The notes: generated from the sequence alone by a model not told the origin. A stretch of 49,897 nucleotides of DNA from an uncultured SAR116 cluster alpha proteobacterium (GCA_902619485.1 CACNEF010000007.1:1-49897), one strand, 5' to 3'. Positions 25,576 to 35,024 are shown, numbered from the stretch's first letter. Numbers and translations are program-made.

Positions 25576-26556
25576 ATGAGTTTGGACTTTTTGACTGATG
25601 ATTTACTTATAAAAAATAATAGTTTTGATGGCCCTGTAGTTGTAACTGGTGCAGCAGGTTGTATAGCGGCTTGGGTTTTAACAATTCTCCATAGATCAAA
25701 TATTCCCTGTGTAGCTATAGATTTAACTGATAATAAAAATCGATTGGAACTTCTTCTTGGAAATGAAACTAACAAAATCGATTGGAAGGTTTGTGATATT
25801 ACTCATCTTGAAAAACTGAGTAAAATCATAACTAGCTTTAAACCAAGTGCCATAATTCATTTAGCAGGTCTTCAAGTTCCTTTTTGTGCAGAAAACCCTT
25901 CTCTAGGTGCTCGCGTAAATGTTGAAGGCACTATAAATATTTTAGAAATTGCAAAAAAAGCAAATATTAAAAGAACAGTTTATGCATCTTCAGTTGCAGC
26001 TTTGGGACTGCCTCCAAATGGCCCATGGAAAGAAACTCTTTATGGAGCATACAAATTAGCCAATGAACACACAGCTTTCGTATACTGGTCAGATTGGCAA
26101 GTACCTTCAATAGGTATTAGGCCCAACATTGTATATGGCTTAGCAAGAGATCAAGGTATGAGTTCAAAAAATACTTTGGCCATTCAAGCTGCTGCATTGG
26201 ATAAAAAATACGAAATTCCATTTAATGGAAAATATAGTTGGTTATATGCAGGTGAGGCAGCGATAGCTTTCATAACGTCAGTGATTAAAGATTTAACTGG
26301 TTCTCATGTATTTAATTTAAATGGTAGCTGTGAGACCATTGAATATGGATTGTCATTAATAAAAGAATTGAGTAAAGAAGCAAACATTACATGTGTTAAT
26401 AAATCTTTTCCTTTTCCTCCAGATTTAGATGATTTGCCTCTTAGAAATCATATAGGTGATTATCCTTCAATTTCTGTTAAAAAAGGAATTGAAAATACCT
26501 TTAGAGCATTTGAAATACTTAAGTCTAAAGGCAGATGTCCTTCGTTATCTGAATAA
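25576..26556 (+). CDS. NAD-dependent epimerase/dehydratase-family protein (extended SDR)
   Basis: A 326-residue extended SDR. The cofactor loop is TGAAGCIAAW (24-33), where the third glycine of GxxGxxG is an alanine. It has the IIHLAG strand motif, VNVEGTINILE, the ASSVAALG serine region, and Y156-GAY-K160. The C-terminal part (about 185-320) is the substrate domain. Relatives act on nucleotide sugars or reduce small carbonyls. The SDYPSI-type ending and lack of sugar genes nearby leave the substrate unknown. Confidence 0.85.
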   Translation: MSLDFLTDDLLIKNNSFDGPVVVTGAAGCIAAWVLTILHRSNIPCVAIDLTDNKNRLELLLGNETNKIDWKVCDITHLEKLSKIITSFKPSAIIHLAGLQVPFCAENPSLGARVNVEGTINILEIAKKANIKRTVYASSVAALGLPPNGPWKETLYGAYKLANEHTAFVYWSDWQVPSIGIRPNIVYGLARDQGMSSKNTLAIQAAALDKKYEIPFNGKYSWLYAGEAAIAFITSVIKDLTGSHVFNLNGSCETIEYGLSLIKELSKEANITCVNKSFPFPPDLDDLPLRNHIGDYPSISVKKGIENTFRAFEILKSKGRCPSLSE

Positions 26557-26594
26557 TATTCATAACCACTATAATACTCTAAGAGTTTTTATTT

Positions 26595-27959
26595 ATGAAA
26601 AATAATATTGATTTAATTCTCAATGGACCAGTATTAAAAATGATCTGTAAACTGTCATTGCCGAATTCTATCACTGGTATTTCAATGGTATTAATAGTAA
26701 TTTCTGACGCATATTTTGTATCGAAATTAGGAAATGTGTCATTAGCTAGTCTAGCTCTAGTTTTTCCATTTATAACATTAATGCAAATGATGTCAGCAGG
26801 TGCAATTGGTGGTGCAAGTACATCGTCTATTTCAAGATTTTTGGGAGCAAATTTAATCGAAAGTGCTAATTCAGCAATTTGGCATGCAGTTTTGATTGGT
26901 ATTTCAATGTCTATAATTTACTCAGTTATTTTTGTTTTGTTTCCAAAGTATATTTTTATGTCAATGGGAGGTGATAATGATGTTTTAGAAGGAGCCGTTA
27001 ACTTTTCACAAATTGCTTTTGGTGGTGCAGTATTCACTTGGTTATTATATATTTTTTCAGCAGTTTTAAGAGCTATTGGTGAATTTGTTATTCCAGCAAT
27101 AGTTCAAATTTCTGGTTGCATTTTACAAATAGTTTTAGCAGGAGCTTTAACATTAGGCTGGTTTGGGTTTCCAAATTTTGGATTAATGGGACCTGCAATT
27201 GCTATGATTTTTTCACATTTTATTATGGCTTTATATTTGTACTTTTATATTAAGTCTAAACAAAATATTGTAAAACTCTGCCCTTATTCACTTAATAAAG
27301 AATCATTTTTTGATATAATGAAAGTAGGTATTGGAGGGTTGATAAATAGTACAACGATAGCAGGTACAGTAGGTGTGGTTACAGCTACAGTAAGTTATTA
27401 TGGCGTAGACGCTCTTGCTGGTTATGGTTTAGGTAGTAGATTAGAGATTATAATTACTCCATTAGTTTTTGGAATTGGGTCTGTCCTTACAGCAACAGTT
27501 GGAATAAATGCAGGGGCAAATCAGATTAATAGAGCAAGAAAAATAGCGTGGGTAGGGGCGATTATTTCATTTTTAGTAGTGGGAATTATCAGTGGAATTG
27601 TATCGTTTTACCCAGAATTATGGCTAGATAATTTTCAAACTAATTTTTTATCAAAACAATCAGCAATTCTTTATTTAATTATTGTTGGACCATTTTATTG
27701 TTTTTTTGCAGCCGGGCAAACATTATATTTTGCTAGTCAAGGAACAGGTAAGATTTTTTATCCTGTTTTGGTAGGGATAATTAGATTTTTGTCTGTATCC
27801 ATTATTTGTTACTTAGCTATAAAATTTTCTTGGTCAATAAACTCAATATTTTATGCAGTTTCTTTTGGTCTTGGAATCACTGGTATTGGTTTAGGTTTAT
27901 GTATGTTAAGTCGAGATTGGAAATCAGAAATTAACCAAAAAAAGACATTGAATACATAG
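26595..27959 (+). CDS. MATE-family multidrug/metabolite efflux transporter
   Basis: A 454-residue membrane protein with about 12 helices in two pseudo-symmetric halves. It has the N-terminal MATE pattern SLPNSITGISMVLIVISDAYFV, the glycine/serine-rich GGASTSSISRFLG, and the second-half match GIGGLINSTTIAGTVGVVTATV. Family members export cationic compounds using Na+ or H+ gradients. The substrate is unknown. It starts 38 bp after the epimerase gene with only a weak AAGAG ribosome site. No gene follows closely in the 228 bp after it. Confidence 0.87.
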   Translation: MKNNIDLILNGPVLKMICKLSLPNSITGISMVLIVISDAYFVSKLGNVSLASLALVFPFITLMQMMSAGAIGGASTSSISRFLGANLIESANSAIWHAVLIGISMSIIYSVIFVLFPKYIFMSMGGDNDVLEGAVNFSQIAFGGAVFTWLLYIFSAVLRAIGEFVIPAIVQISGCILQIVLAGALTLGWFGFPNFGLMGPAIAMIFSHFIMALYLYFYIKSKQNIVKLCPYSLNKESFFDIMKVGIGGLINSTTIAGTVGVVTATVSYYGVDALAGYGLGSRLEIIITPLVFGIGSVLTATVGINAGANQINRARKIAWVGAIISFLVVGIISGIVSFYPELWLDNFQTNFLSKQSAILYLIIVGPFYCFFAAGQTLYFASQGTGKIFYPVLVGIIRFLSVSIICYLAIKFSWSINSIFYAVSFGLGITGIGLGLCMLSRDWKSEINQKKTLNT

Positions 27960-28061
27960 CAATGTTTAGAACACAAAAAAACAAAAATATTCCGACTATA
28001 ATTTTCATATGTAATAAATATCATAAAATAATAAAAAATACAGTTTAACTAAATGAATTGT

Positions 28062-28083
28062 AAAAATTTCACATGAAATTTTT
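28062..28083 (+). terminator. Candidate A/T-rich terminator after the MATE gene
   Basis: AAAAATTTC and GAAATTTTT form a perfect 9-bp stem around loop ACAT, about 100 bp after the MATE stop. The stem has few G-C pairs and U residues are part of the stem, so it is weak. The rest of 27960-28187 is A/T-rich with no credible ORF; a small palindrome ACTAA-AC-TTAGT sits near 28141-28152. Confidence 0.35.
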
Positions 28084-28199
28084 ATTTAAACTAATTAAAT
28101 ATTAAGCAATGTTAATAACTTTAAATATATAGTTTTCTTGACTAAACTTAGTTAAAATACGAAATTAAAATATTAAAAAAATTTATTATGAGTATATAC

Positions 28200-28352
28200 A
28201 TGGAAGATCCATCAGCTATTTTATATTTATTGATAGGTATAGGATGTTTGTATCTCTATAGATTATTAAAAAAAAAGTGGAATATTCAAAGTAGTTCAAA
28301 ATCAAGTTTATATAAAATACTATTCAAAAACTTTAATGATACAAATAAATAA
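28200..28352 (+). CDS. Small single-span membrane protein (50 aa)
   Basis: A short ORF MEDPSAILYLLIGIGCLYLY followed by a basic RLLKKKW and a polar tail. The hydrophobic stretch (about residues 6-20) is long enough for one membrane pass, and the positive flank sets the inside. An in-frame ATG at 28188 would add MSIY. The ribosome site is weak. It lies 42 bp before the MhpD-like gene. Unknown function; coding potential is based on composition only. Confidence 0.4.
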   Translation: MEDPSAILYLLIGIGCLYLYRLLKKKWNIQSSSKSSLYKILFKNFNDTNK

Positions 28353-28394
28353 AAAATTAATTAAGATTTTTGTTAAGTAAGGAATTTTTTATAA

Positions 28395-29159
28395 GTGGAA
28401 GTTGCAAAATTAATTTGGAAAAGTTGGAATGAGGGTAAAAAATTAGATTCTTTGTCAGAGAGGATGAAGCCTAATTCTCGAAAAGAGGCTTATAAAATTC
28501 AAGAGCAAATTGAAATTATAAGTGAAAATAAAAAATTAGGTTGGAAAATAGCAGCCACTAGCAAAGATGGTCAAAATCATATAGGAGTTTCAGGTCCTTT
28601 AGCGGGTAGAATTTTCAAAGACAAAGCAAAAATTCCAAACAGTAATCTAATATTAGGAAGTAATCAGATGGCAGTTGCTGAACCTGAATTTGCTTTTAAA
28701 ATTGGAACTGAAATAAAACCAAATAAGTCATATTACAAAGTTAAAGAAGTAATGGAATTAGTCGAAACCTTACATTTAGCAATTGAATTGCCTGACTCTA
28801 GGTTCAATAACTTCTCCTCAGTTGGAGAACTAAGTCTTATTGCTGACAATGCATGTGCTGATCAATTTGTTTTTTCTAAACCTGTTGATATGGACTGGAA
28901 AGATATAGATTTTTCTAATCATAAAGTTTCAATATCAAATTCAAAATTTGCACATCAAGGGATTGGATCTAACGTATTAGGAGATCCTAAAATTGCATTA
29001 ACTTGGTTGGTGAACGAATTATCTCAAAATAATATTTTACTTGAAAAAGATATGATAGTGTCAACGGGAACATGCTCTAAACCAATACCGGTTGTTACAG
29101 GTGATATTGTGACTGCTAATTTTGGTGAATTAGGTGAAATTAGCCTTAATTTAAAATGA
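28395..29159 (+). CDS. 2-keto-4-pentenoate hydratase (MhpD)-like, FAH-superfamily
   Basis: A 254-residue hydratase/decarboxylase of the fumarylacetoacetase-like superfamily. Motifs are GWKIAATSKDGQNHIGVSGP, then metal-site AEPEFAF, AIELPDSRF (metal Asp), and the GNVL-like IGSNVLGDPKIALTWLVNEL. It should hydrate 2-oxo-4-enoates from ring- or side-chain-cleavage pathways, or decarboxylate oxo-acids. No dioxygenase for ring cleavage is adjacent, so the pathway is open. The start is GTG, with AAGGA about 10 nt upstream. Its TGA overlaps the ATG of the next small gene. Confidence 0.86.
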   Translation: MEVAKLIWKSWNEGKKLDSLSERMKPNSRKEAYKIQEQIEIISENKKLGWKIAATSKDGQNHIGVSGPLAGRIFKDKAKIPNSNLILGSNQMAVAEPEFAFKIGTEIKPNKSYYKVKEVMELVETLHLAIELPDSRFNNFSSVGELSLIADNACADQFVFSKPVDMDWKDIDFSNHKVSISNSKFAHQGIGSNVLGDPKIALTWLVNELSQNNILLEKDMIVSTGTCSKPIPVVTGDIVTANFGELGEISLNLK

Positions 29160-29329
29160 TTAAAACAATATTAATTTTTATTTTATTATTTGTAATATTG
29201 TGGATATTTAAAAACAAATTACCCAAAATAATAAATAAGTTAAAAATTTTAGTTAATAACCCACTTTTTAGATCAATAGCTTTAAGAGGATTGTTGCGTA
29301 TAGTAAGGTTTTTGATCTTTAGACGGTAA
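29156..29329 (+). CDS. Small membrane-anchored basic protein (57 aa)
   Basis: A 57-codon ORF: a hydrophobic segment (TILIFILLFVILWIF, about residues 4-18) is followed by a strongly basic tail rich in K, R, L and I that ends RFLIFRR. Its ATG interlocks with the stop of the hydratase gene (ATGA), and its stop directly abuts the stop of the convergent tesA-like gene (29329/29330). This perfect fill of the gap is good evidence it is real. It probably lies in the inner membrane with a cytoplasmic basic tail. No family recognised. Confidence 0.6.
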   Translation: MIKTILIFILLFVILWIFKNKLPKIINKLKILVNNPLFRSIALRGLLRIVRFLIFRR

Positions 29330-29959
29330 TTATTTCAAACTTTCATAAAATTCTAAAAAGTATGGGAAAAAGTTGTTTACAATTATTTTCACGCCTTTTT
29401 TGTTAGGATGAATCATGTCTCTTTGATTTAATGAAGGCTTTAGAGCAACATCTTTCAGAAAAAAAGGATAATAGGCTGCATTATATTTTTTTGATAACTT
29501 AGGATATATTGCATTAAACTCATTTACATATATTTCTCCTAAATTATTGGGTGCTTTCATACCAATTAACATGGTTGGAATTTGTTTTTCTTTTAAATAA
29601 ATTAAAATTTTTTCTATATTTTGACTTGTTAAGCTTGGATCAATTCCTCTTAAAGCATCATTTGCACCAATTAGAATAATTACGGCGTCATAATTATCTT
29701 CAAGAACCCATTTATATCTATTTAACAAGCCAGTAGATGTTTCTCCTGAAACACCACTATTGAAAAAAGTTACATCTTTTATTTTGCTTTCTATAGTTTT
29801 AAGCTTTAATTGATTTACAAAATTATCTTCAACGACTAATCCATATCCAGCAATTAAACTATCTCCAAAAATTATAATTTTTGTTGTTTTTGAGTAAGCA
29901 AGTTCTATATAAGAAAATGTAAGAATTAATGCAGAAAGTAATCTAATTATAAATTTCAT
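29330..29959 (-). CDS. tesA: Arylesterase/lysophospholipase TesA-type SGNH hydrolase
   Basis: A 209-residue periplasmic esterase. The signal peptide (KFIIRLLSALILTFSYIELAYS) precedes SGNH block I IIFGDSLIAGYG with S34 as nucleophile. Block II has GVSGE, block III is IGANDALRG, and block V is DMIHPNKKG with the catalytic Asp and His. It is known to hydrolyse thioesters, lysophospholipids and aryl esters. It is divergent from ybbA-ybbP with a 64-bp gap, the same arrangement as in E. coli and many proteobacteria, which strengthens both calls. Confidence 0.9.
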   Translation of the reverse strand: MKFIIRLLSALILTFSYIELAYSKTTKIIIFGDSLIAGYGLVVEDNFVNQLKLKTIESKIKDVTFFNSGVSGETSTGLLNRYKWVLEDNYDAVIILIGANDALRGIDPSLTSQNIEKILIYLKEKQIPTMLIGMKAPNNLGEIYVNEFNAIYPKLSKKYNAAYYPFFLKDVALKPSLNQRDMIHPNKKGVKIIVNNFFPYFLEFYESLK

Positions 29960-30023
29960 AATGTTATTTAACCTGATTGATTTCTTTTAGAAAGATTATT
30001 TTTTCAAAAACAAAATTTTTTTA

Positions 30024-30719
30024 ATGACATCTTTAATGAAAAATGAAAATAAAAAAAAACTAATTGAATTAGAAAATATTCATGTAGATCTTAAAAGCTC
30101 GTTTGAAACAATAAATATTTTAAAAGGAATTAATCTAAAAATTTATAAAAATGAAAGTGTTGGTATAATAGGGGAAAGTGGAGCGGGAAAATCTACTTTA
30201 ATTATGTGTATTGCTGGTTTAGAATTGATATCTAAAGGAAAAATTCTTTTCAACAATGTGCCTATACATAATCTTAAAGAAGATGATTTAGCTTTATATA
30301 GATCTAAAAACATTGGTGTAATTTTTCAATCATTCAACCTCTTACCTTCAATGACGGCTCTTGAAAATGTCAATTTACCAATTGAGATATCAGGTAATTT
30401 TAAAAATAATAAAATGGCAATGGAGTTATTAACCGCAGTAGGGTTAAAAAATAGAATCTTTCACTACCCTCACCAACTATCTGGTGGAGAACAACAAAGA
30501 GTGGCTATAGCAAGATCTTTAATATCAAATCCTGAAATTTTAATAGCTGATGAACCAACTGGGAATTTAGATAAAAAAAATAGTGAAGATGTGATCAAGT
30601 TACTTTTCCAATTAAAAAAAGATTTTGGGTCTACATTAATTTTGGTCACTCATGACACAACTGTGGCAAAGTTGTGTGATAGAATTGTAAAAATAGATAA
30701 TGGCTTAATAGTGAAATAA
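30024..30719 (+). CDS. ybbA: ABC transporter ATPase, YbbA/LolD type
   Basis: A 231-residue ABC ATPase: Walker A GESGAGKST (50-58), Q-loop in FQSFNLLPSM, signature LSGGEQQ (152-158), Walker B ILIADE (172-177) and the H-loop in LVTHD. The sequence is of the MacB/LolD/YbbA group, which powers mechanotransmission permeases rather than classical transport. It is 9 bp upstream of its permease gene. It probably works on envelope lipoproteins or lipid-related substrates with TesA nearby, which is inference from the conserved trio. Confidence 0.9.
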   Translation: MTSLMKNENKKKLIELENIHVDLKSSFETINILKGINLKIYKNESVGIIGESGAGKSTLIMCIAGLELISKGKILFNNVPIHNLKEDDLALYRSKNIGVIFQSFNLLPSMTALENVNLPIEISGNFKNNKMAMELLTAVGLKNRIFHYPHQLSGGEQQRVAIARSLISNPEILIADEPTGNLDKKNSEDVIKLLFQLKKDFGSTLILVTHDTTVAKLCDRIVKIDNGLIVK

Positions 30720-30728
30720 ATAACCAGG

Positions 30729-33260
30729 ATGTTTCTAGAAACTTTAAAAAACTTAAATTTATCTTTTAGAGAATTACGTGGATCGTTCAATGAATTTAAA
30801 ATTGTTGTTGCCTCAATATTTTTAGGCGTATTTATCATTTCAGCTGTAGGCAGTATTTCCAAAAACCTCAAATCAGAAATTAATAATAAAAGAGCTGAGA
30901 TGCTTGGTGGTAATTTTGAATTATCAACCACTTATCAAGAATTTCCAAAAAATATAAAAAAATGGTTAGACCATAATGGTGCGACAACTCAAATAATTGA
31001 GCTTAGAACAATGCTTTCTTACAACTCTCAATCTCAAATAAAGCGTCGTATTGTAGAATTAAAAGCTGTAGATAATAATTACCCATTAATTGGTAAAGTT
31101 GTAATTTCTCCTAATCAAGAACTTAAACTGTCTTTAAATACTAAAAAAAATACAAAAAATATTTTAATTGATAAATCTTTGAAAGACCAACTTAGTATTA
31201 ATGTTGGTGATCTAATTCATTTAGGTAAATCTAAGTTCAAAATTGGTGGGATAATAGAAAAAGAACCTGATCGAATGTTTTCTTTTGCAACGTTTGGTCC
31301 AAGAGTTTTACTTTCTGGAGAATCCCTAGTTGAAACAGGTCTTTTGAAAGCTGGTTCATTGATAAAATACAAAATAAAATTTGTTCCAAACAATCAAAAT
31401 AAAATTAATTTAGCATTCTTAAATGATTTAGTAAAAGGAACGAATGTTTCTATAAGAAGTATAGAAAACACTACCAATAATTTTAATAATTTTGTTGATA
31501 GAACCTCAATATTCATTTCATTAGTTGGTTTGATAACTCTGCTAATTTCTGGAGTAGGAATTTCCAATGGTGTTAAGGGTTATATAATTAAGAAAACTAA
31601 AAATATAGCTATCATGAAGTCATTGGGAGCAAAAAATTCAAAAGTTTTAAACATATATCTTAATCAAATTTTAATCATTTTTTTAATAAGTATTATACCT
31701 GCTATAATAGTAGGAATATCAATTCCATATTTCTTTTCACCAATTATAAGTCAGGAAATTTTCAACACATTTGAACCTTCTATTTTTTTTGAACCAATTT
31801 TTATTAGCTTCTTATATGGTTTAATTACATGTATTTTATTTACTATCTTACCTCTTTTAAAAACTTATAAAATTAAGCCAATTGAATTAATAAGAAACTC
31901 GTCTGAGAATTTATTGATTAGATCATCTTATAAAATAAAGGTTATAATTTTTCTATTAATATGTTTTTTATGTGTTTTAACAATGAATTTGATTAATGAT
32001 AAAAAATTATCATTTTATATTTTGATATCAATGACAGGTTCTTTTGTATTTATATATGGATTAACAAATTTAAAATTTTATATTTTGTCAAAAATTAATT
32101 TCAAATTAGGAACAACATTTGAATACATTAGAAAAGCAATTACGAAAAGCAACTCATTTGCAAGATCAATAGTAATTTCTTTTAGTATAGGACTATCACT
32201 TTTAATTACCTTAAATATTATTGAATCAAGTCTTGATAAAAGAATTACCATTGCAATTAATCAACAAGCACCCACCCATTTTTTAATTGACATACAGCCT
32301 CAGCAAATCGAAAAAATTAAGACTACCGCCTTATCATATTTAGGAGATAACAGTTTTAACTCACAGCCTATGTTAAGAGGTCGTATTCTACAGATAAATG
32401 GTCAATCAGTTCAAGGTTTGAAAGTAGATAAAGAAGTTGAATGGGTCTTAAGAAGAGATAGAGCATTTTCCTGGAGCAATGAAATGCCTAAAAACACTAA
32501 ATTAATTTCTGGTAAGTGGTGGCCTAAAAATTATGACGGACCTCTTTTAGTTTCCATTGGAGATAAAATTGCAAAAGGTATGAATGTAAAAATTGGAGAT
32601 AAAATTAAATTTAATATTCTTGGAAGAAACTTTGAAGCTCAAATTTTTAATACAAGGGAAATTATTTGGGAGAATATGGATATTAATTTCGTATTTATAT
32701 TAAGTAATAGTAATATTGCAAATGCACCTCATTCATGGATTGCAACTACAAAAAATGTTGGACAAAACTTAAATAATAATTTTGTTGAAAAAATAGTTTC
32801 TGAATTTTCAAATATTTCATCTATTTCTATTGAAGAAAGCTATAAAGCTATAAAGTCAATTTTAAATCTTTTAATTATTATTATAAATTCTATCGCTTTA
32901 ATAACTCTTTTTTCTGGTATAATAGTTCTATCAGGAATAATTGATGTGGGTAAAAAAGACAAATTATATGAAGTTGCTATTTTAAAAATATTAGGTGCAA
33001 CTCCAAGAAGAGTAGCCTATCTTTGGTTTAAAGAATATTTCATAATAGGTCTGATTTCATCAGTTGTTTCTCTAATTATTGGATTTTTTGTAAGTTATAT
33101 TTTATTAAATTATGTATTCAATATTGAGATAAATGTTGATTACAAAACGATTTTTGTTTTGTCATTATTAGTCCCATTTTTAATCACTTTATTTAGTTTA
33201 TTCAGAATGATTGGTTTGATTATATCAAAGCCTCTAGTTGTTTTGAGGTCTCATTTTTAA
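30729..33260 (+). CDS. ybbP: ABC transporter permease, FtsX/YbbP family
   Basis: An 843-residue permease with about ten membrane helices: an N-terminal helix (FKIVVASIFLGVFIISAVGSI), a periplasmic region, a first FtsX core (about 260-380), a second transmembrane block near 405-455, another periplasmic domain (about 500-700) and the last FtsX core (about 715-840). It has the FtsX motifs AIMKSLGAKNSKVL and the second-copy AILKILGATPRRVAYL, showing the internal duplication typical of YbbP. The ATPase partner is the gene just upstream. Substrate unknown. Confidence 0.9.
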   Translation: MFLETLKNLNLSFRELRGSFNEFKIVVASIFLGVFIISAVGSISKNLKSEINNKRAEMLGGNFELSTTYQEFPKNIKKWLDHNGATTQIIELRTMLSYNSQSQIKRRIVELKAVDNNYPLIGKVVISPNQELKLSLNTKKNTKNILIDKSLKDQLSINVGDLIHLGKSKFKIGGIIEKEPDRMFSFATFGPRVLLSGESLVETGLLKAGSLIKYKIKFVPNNQNKINLAFLNDLVKGTNVSIRSIENTTNNFNNFVDRTSIFISLVGLITLLISGVGISNGVKGYIIKKTKNIAIMKSLGAKNSKVLNIYLNQILIIFLISIIPAIIVGISIPYFFSPIISQEIFNTFEPSIFFEPIFISFLYGLITCILFTILPLLKTYKIKPIELIRNSSENLLIRSSYKIKVIIFLLICFLCVLTMNLINDKKLSFYILISMTGSFVFIYGLTNLKFYILSKINFKLGTTFEYIRKAITKSNSFARSIVISFSIGLSLLITLNIIESSLDKRITIAINQQAPTHFLIDIQPQQIEKIKTTALSYLGDNSFNSQPMLRGRILQINGQSVQGLKVDKEVEWVLRRDRAFSWSNEMPKNTKLISGKWWPKNYDGPLLVSIGDKIAKGMNVKIGDKIKFNILGRNFEAQIFNTREIIWENMDINFVFILSNSNIANAPHSWIATTKNVGQNLNNNFVEKIVSEFSNISSISIEESYKAIKSILNLLIIIINSIALITLFSGIIVLSGIIDVGKKDKLYEVAILKILGATPRRVAYLWFKEYFIIGLISSVVSLIIGFFVSYILLNYVFNIEINVDYKTIFVLSLLVPFLITLFSLFRMIGLIISKPLVVLRSHF

Positions 33261-33336
33261 AATTTTTTTATATTCTTTTAGTATTAAGCTTCTTGAAATT
33301 TTTTATTTATTTATTAGCATAAATTTATAATTTTTT

Positions 33337-33354
33337 ATGACAGGGGGGTGTCAT
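33337..33354 (+). promoter_or_regulatory. Hairpin that places the G-run ribosome site in its loop
   Basis: ATGACA-GGGGGG-TGTCAT is a perfect 6-bp inverted repeat with the G6 ribosome-binding run as loop and the start codon's AT in the right arm. It could expose or occlude the site. The stem is short, so a regulatory effect is uncertain. Confidence 0.35.
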
Positions 33355-34186
33355 GGCAGATTTTAAAATTAAATCACTTTCAAATGTAATGGGAGCTGAA
33401 ATAACTGGCTTAGATTTGAATAATAAATTAAGTAATGAGGATAAGCAGAAATTAATCAAAGCAATAACTGATCATTTAGTTATATGCATAAAAAATCAAA
33501 ATCTTAGTGCTAAAAAATTGGTCGAGATTTCAAAGATATTTGGAACTCCAAAAAAATATTTTGTTAAAGACGAAACTATTGAAAATATTCCTGAGGTAAT
33601 AGTTGTGACGAATAGAACTAAAGACAACAAACCTGCAGTATATGCAAGTCATTGGCATACTGATGATTCTTATAGAGATAAACCTGCAACTTTAACATTT
33701 ATATATCCAGAAATTCTGCCAGAAAACGGAGGTGGAACAGATTTTATAAATTGTTATTCTGTTTATAATGATCTTCCTTCAAAAATAAAAAATAAAATAT
33801 TAACTTCTCGAGCGATCCATAAGTGGCAAAGTAGACGAAATGTCTCAAAAGTTGCTAAGCTATCAAAAGAACAAGAGCTAGAAACTCCTCCAGTTGATCA
33901 TCCTCTAATAAGAACACATCCTATGTCTAATAAAAAATCAGTTTATATTAATCCAAATAGGATAGATTACATTGAAGGATTAAATGAAATAGAGAGTGAT
34001 ATTTTGTTGGATGAGTTATATGGTTTTTCATTTCAAGAAAAATATCAATATAGTCATAATTATGAAAAAGGTGATTTAGTTATTTGGGATAACCGTTGCA
34101 CTATGCACAAAGCGAATTCAGATTATGATATAAGCCAATTAAGAGTAATGCATAGAGTAATGCTTGAAGGTGAAAAGGTATTTTAA
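33353..34186 (+). CDS. TauD/TfdA-family Fe(II)/2-oxoglutarate dioxygenase
   Basis: A 277-residue dioxygenase of the TauD/TfdA branch. The N-terminal motif GAEITGLDL is typical. Iron ligands are H102 and D104 (HWHTDDSY) and H252 (WDNRCTMHKAN), and the terminal RVMHRVML has the 2-oxoglutarate Arg (R264 or R268). Family members release sulfite from taurine or oxidise phenoxy acids, carnitine-like and phosphonate substrates. It has a very strong G6 ribosome site. It leads a run with PhyH enzymes and a thiolase. Confidence 0.88.
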   Translation: MADFKIKSLSNVMGAEITGLDLNNKLSNEDKQKLIKAITDHLVICIKNQNLSAKKLVEISKIFGTPKKYFVKDETIENIPEVIVVTNRTKDNKPAVYASHWHTDDSYRDKPATLTFIYPEILPENGGGTDFINCYSVYNDLPSKIKNKILTSRAIHKWQSRRNVSKVAKLSKEQELETPPVDHPLIRTHPMSNKKSVYINPNRIDYIEGLNEIESDILLDELYGFSFQEKYQYSHNYEKGDLVIWDNRCTMHKANSDYDISQLRVMHRVMLEGEKVF

Positions 34187-34236
34187 AAATATTATTTTAT
34201 ATTTGAAAATAATTTAGCTAGCGTGAGGTAAATAAA

Positions 34237-35001
34237 TTGTTGTCCAAATTACAAATAGAGCAATACGAGAATGATGGTTATGTTGTCCCTGACTTCAAAA
34301 TGCCTGAAGATACAATTAAAAAAATTGAAGAAAGACATGATGAATTATTAAAAAAACATCCAGAATTTAAAAATTATTGTCCTGCAATCTTACATTATGA
34401 TGAAAGTTTTTTAGAATTTTGCAAAAATGAAATTATTTTGAATTATGTTGAACAAATTTTAGGTTCTGATTTTGCTTTATGGAATTCAAGTTTTTTCGCT
34501 AAGCCTGCAATCAATGGTCATGCAACTCCATGGCATCAAGATGGACAATATTGGCCCATAAGACCTTTAGCAACGTGTACTGTATGGTTGGCAATTGACG
34601 ACGCAAACGTTGAAAATGGATGTTTGCGTTTTATTAAAGGTTCACATAAAGAGAAAAAACTTAAAAGTCATAATATTAATGATAATAAAAATTTAACTTT
34701 AAATCAGGAACTTGATGAAAGTGAATATAACGAAAAAGATGCAGTTAATTTGACACTTAAGAGAGGACAGATCTCATTACATGATGTTTATTTAGTGCAC
34801 GGATCTGAAGCAAATAATTCTTCAATGGCAAGGAGAGCTGTTACAATGCGCTTTATGCCAACATCAAGTGTTTTTGACCATCAAATGGTAAAAGATAAAA
34901 ATTTATTTTCAAAATTAAATGCTAGCAAATATCAAGATAGAAAAATATATCATATGAGAGGTAGAGATATTTCTGGTAAAAATAATTTAACCTATACTTA
35001 A
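34237..35001 (+). CDS. PhyH-family Fe(II)/2-oxoglutarate dioxygenase
   Basis: A 254-residue PhyH enzyme with H100 and D102 (TPWHQDGQYWPIRP), H188 (YLVHGSEANNS) and an Arg downstream (SMARRAVTMRF). The HQDGQYWP motif is close to the HQDAQYWP of the tandem enzymes downstream, so these three belong to one subgroup. The start is TTG; the next codon is also TTG, and GTGAGG lies about 9 nt before the first. It ends 23 bp before the thiolase gene. Confidence 0.86.
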   Translation: MLSKLQIEQYENDGYVVPDFKMPEDTIKKIEERHDELLKKHPEFKNYCPAILHYDESFLEFCKNEIILNYVEQILGSDFALWNSSFFAKPAINGHATPWHQDGQYWPIRPLATCTVWLAIDDANVENGCLRFIKGSHKEKKLKSHNINDNKNLTLNQELDESEYNEKDAVNLTLKRGQISLHDVYLVHGSEANNSSMARRAVTMRFMPTSSVFDHQMVKDKNLFSKLNASKYQDRKIYHMRGRDISGKNNLTYT

Positions 35002-35024
35002 AATATAATTAAAAAGAGGACATT

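Noticed and set aside
26567-26588. ACTCT-A-AGAGT followed by TTTTT before the MATE gene
   Set aside because: The loop would be one nucleotide; a real hairpin would have only about three base pairs, so it is not a convincing terminator.
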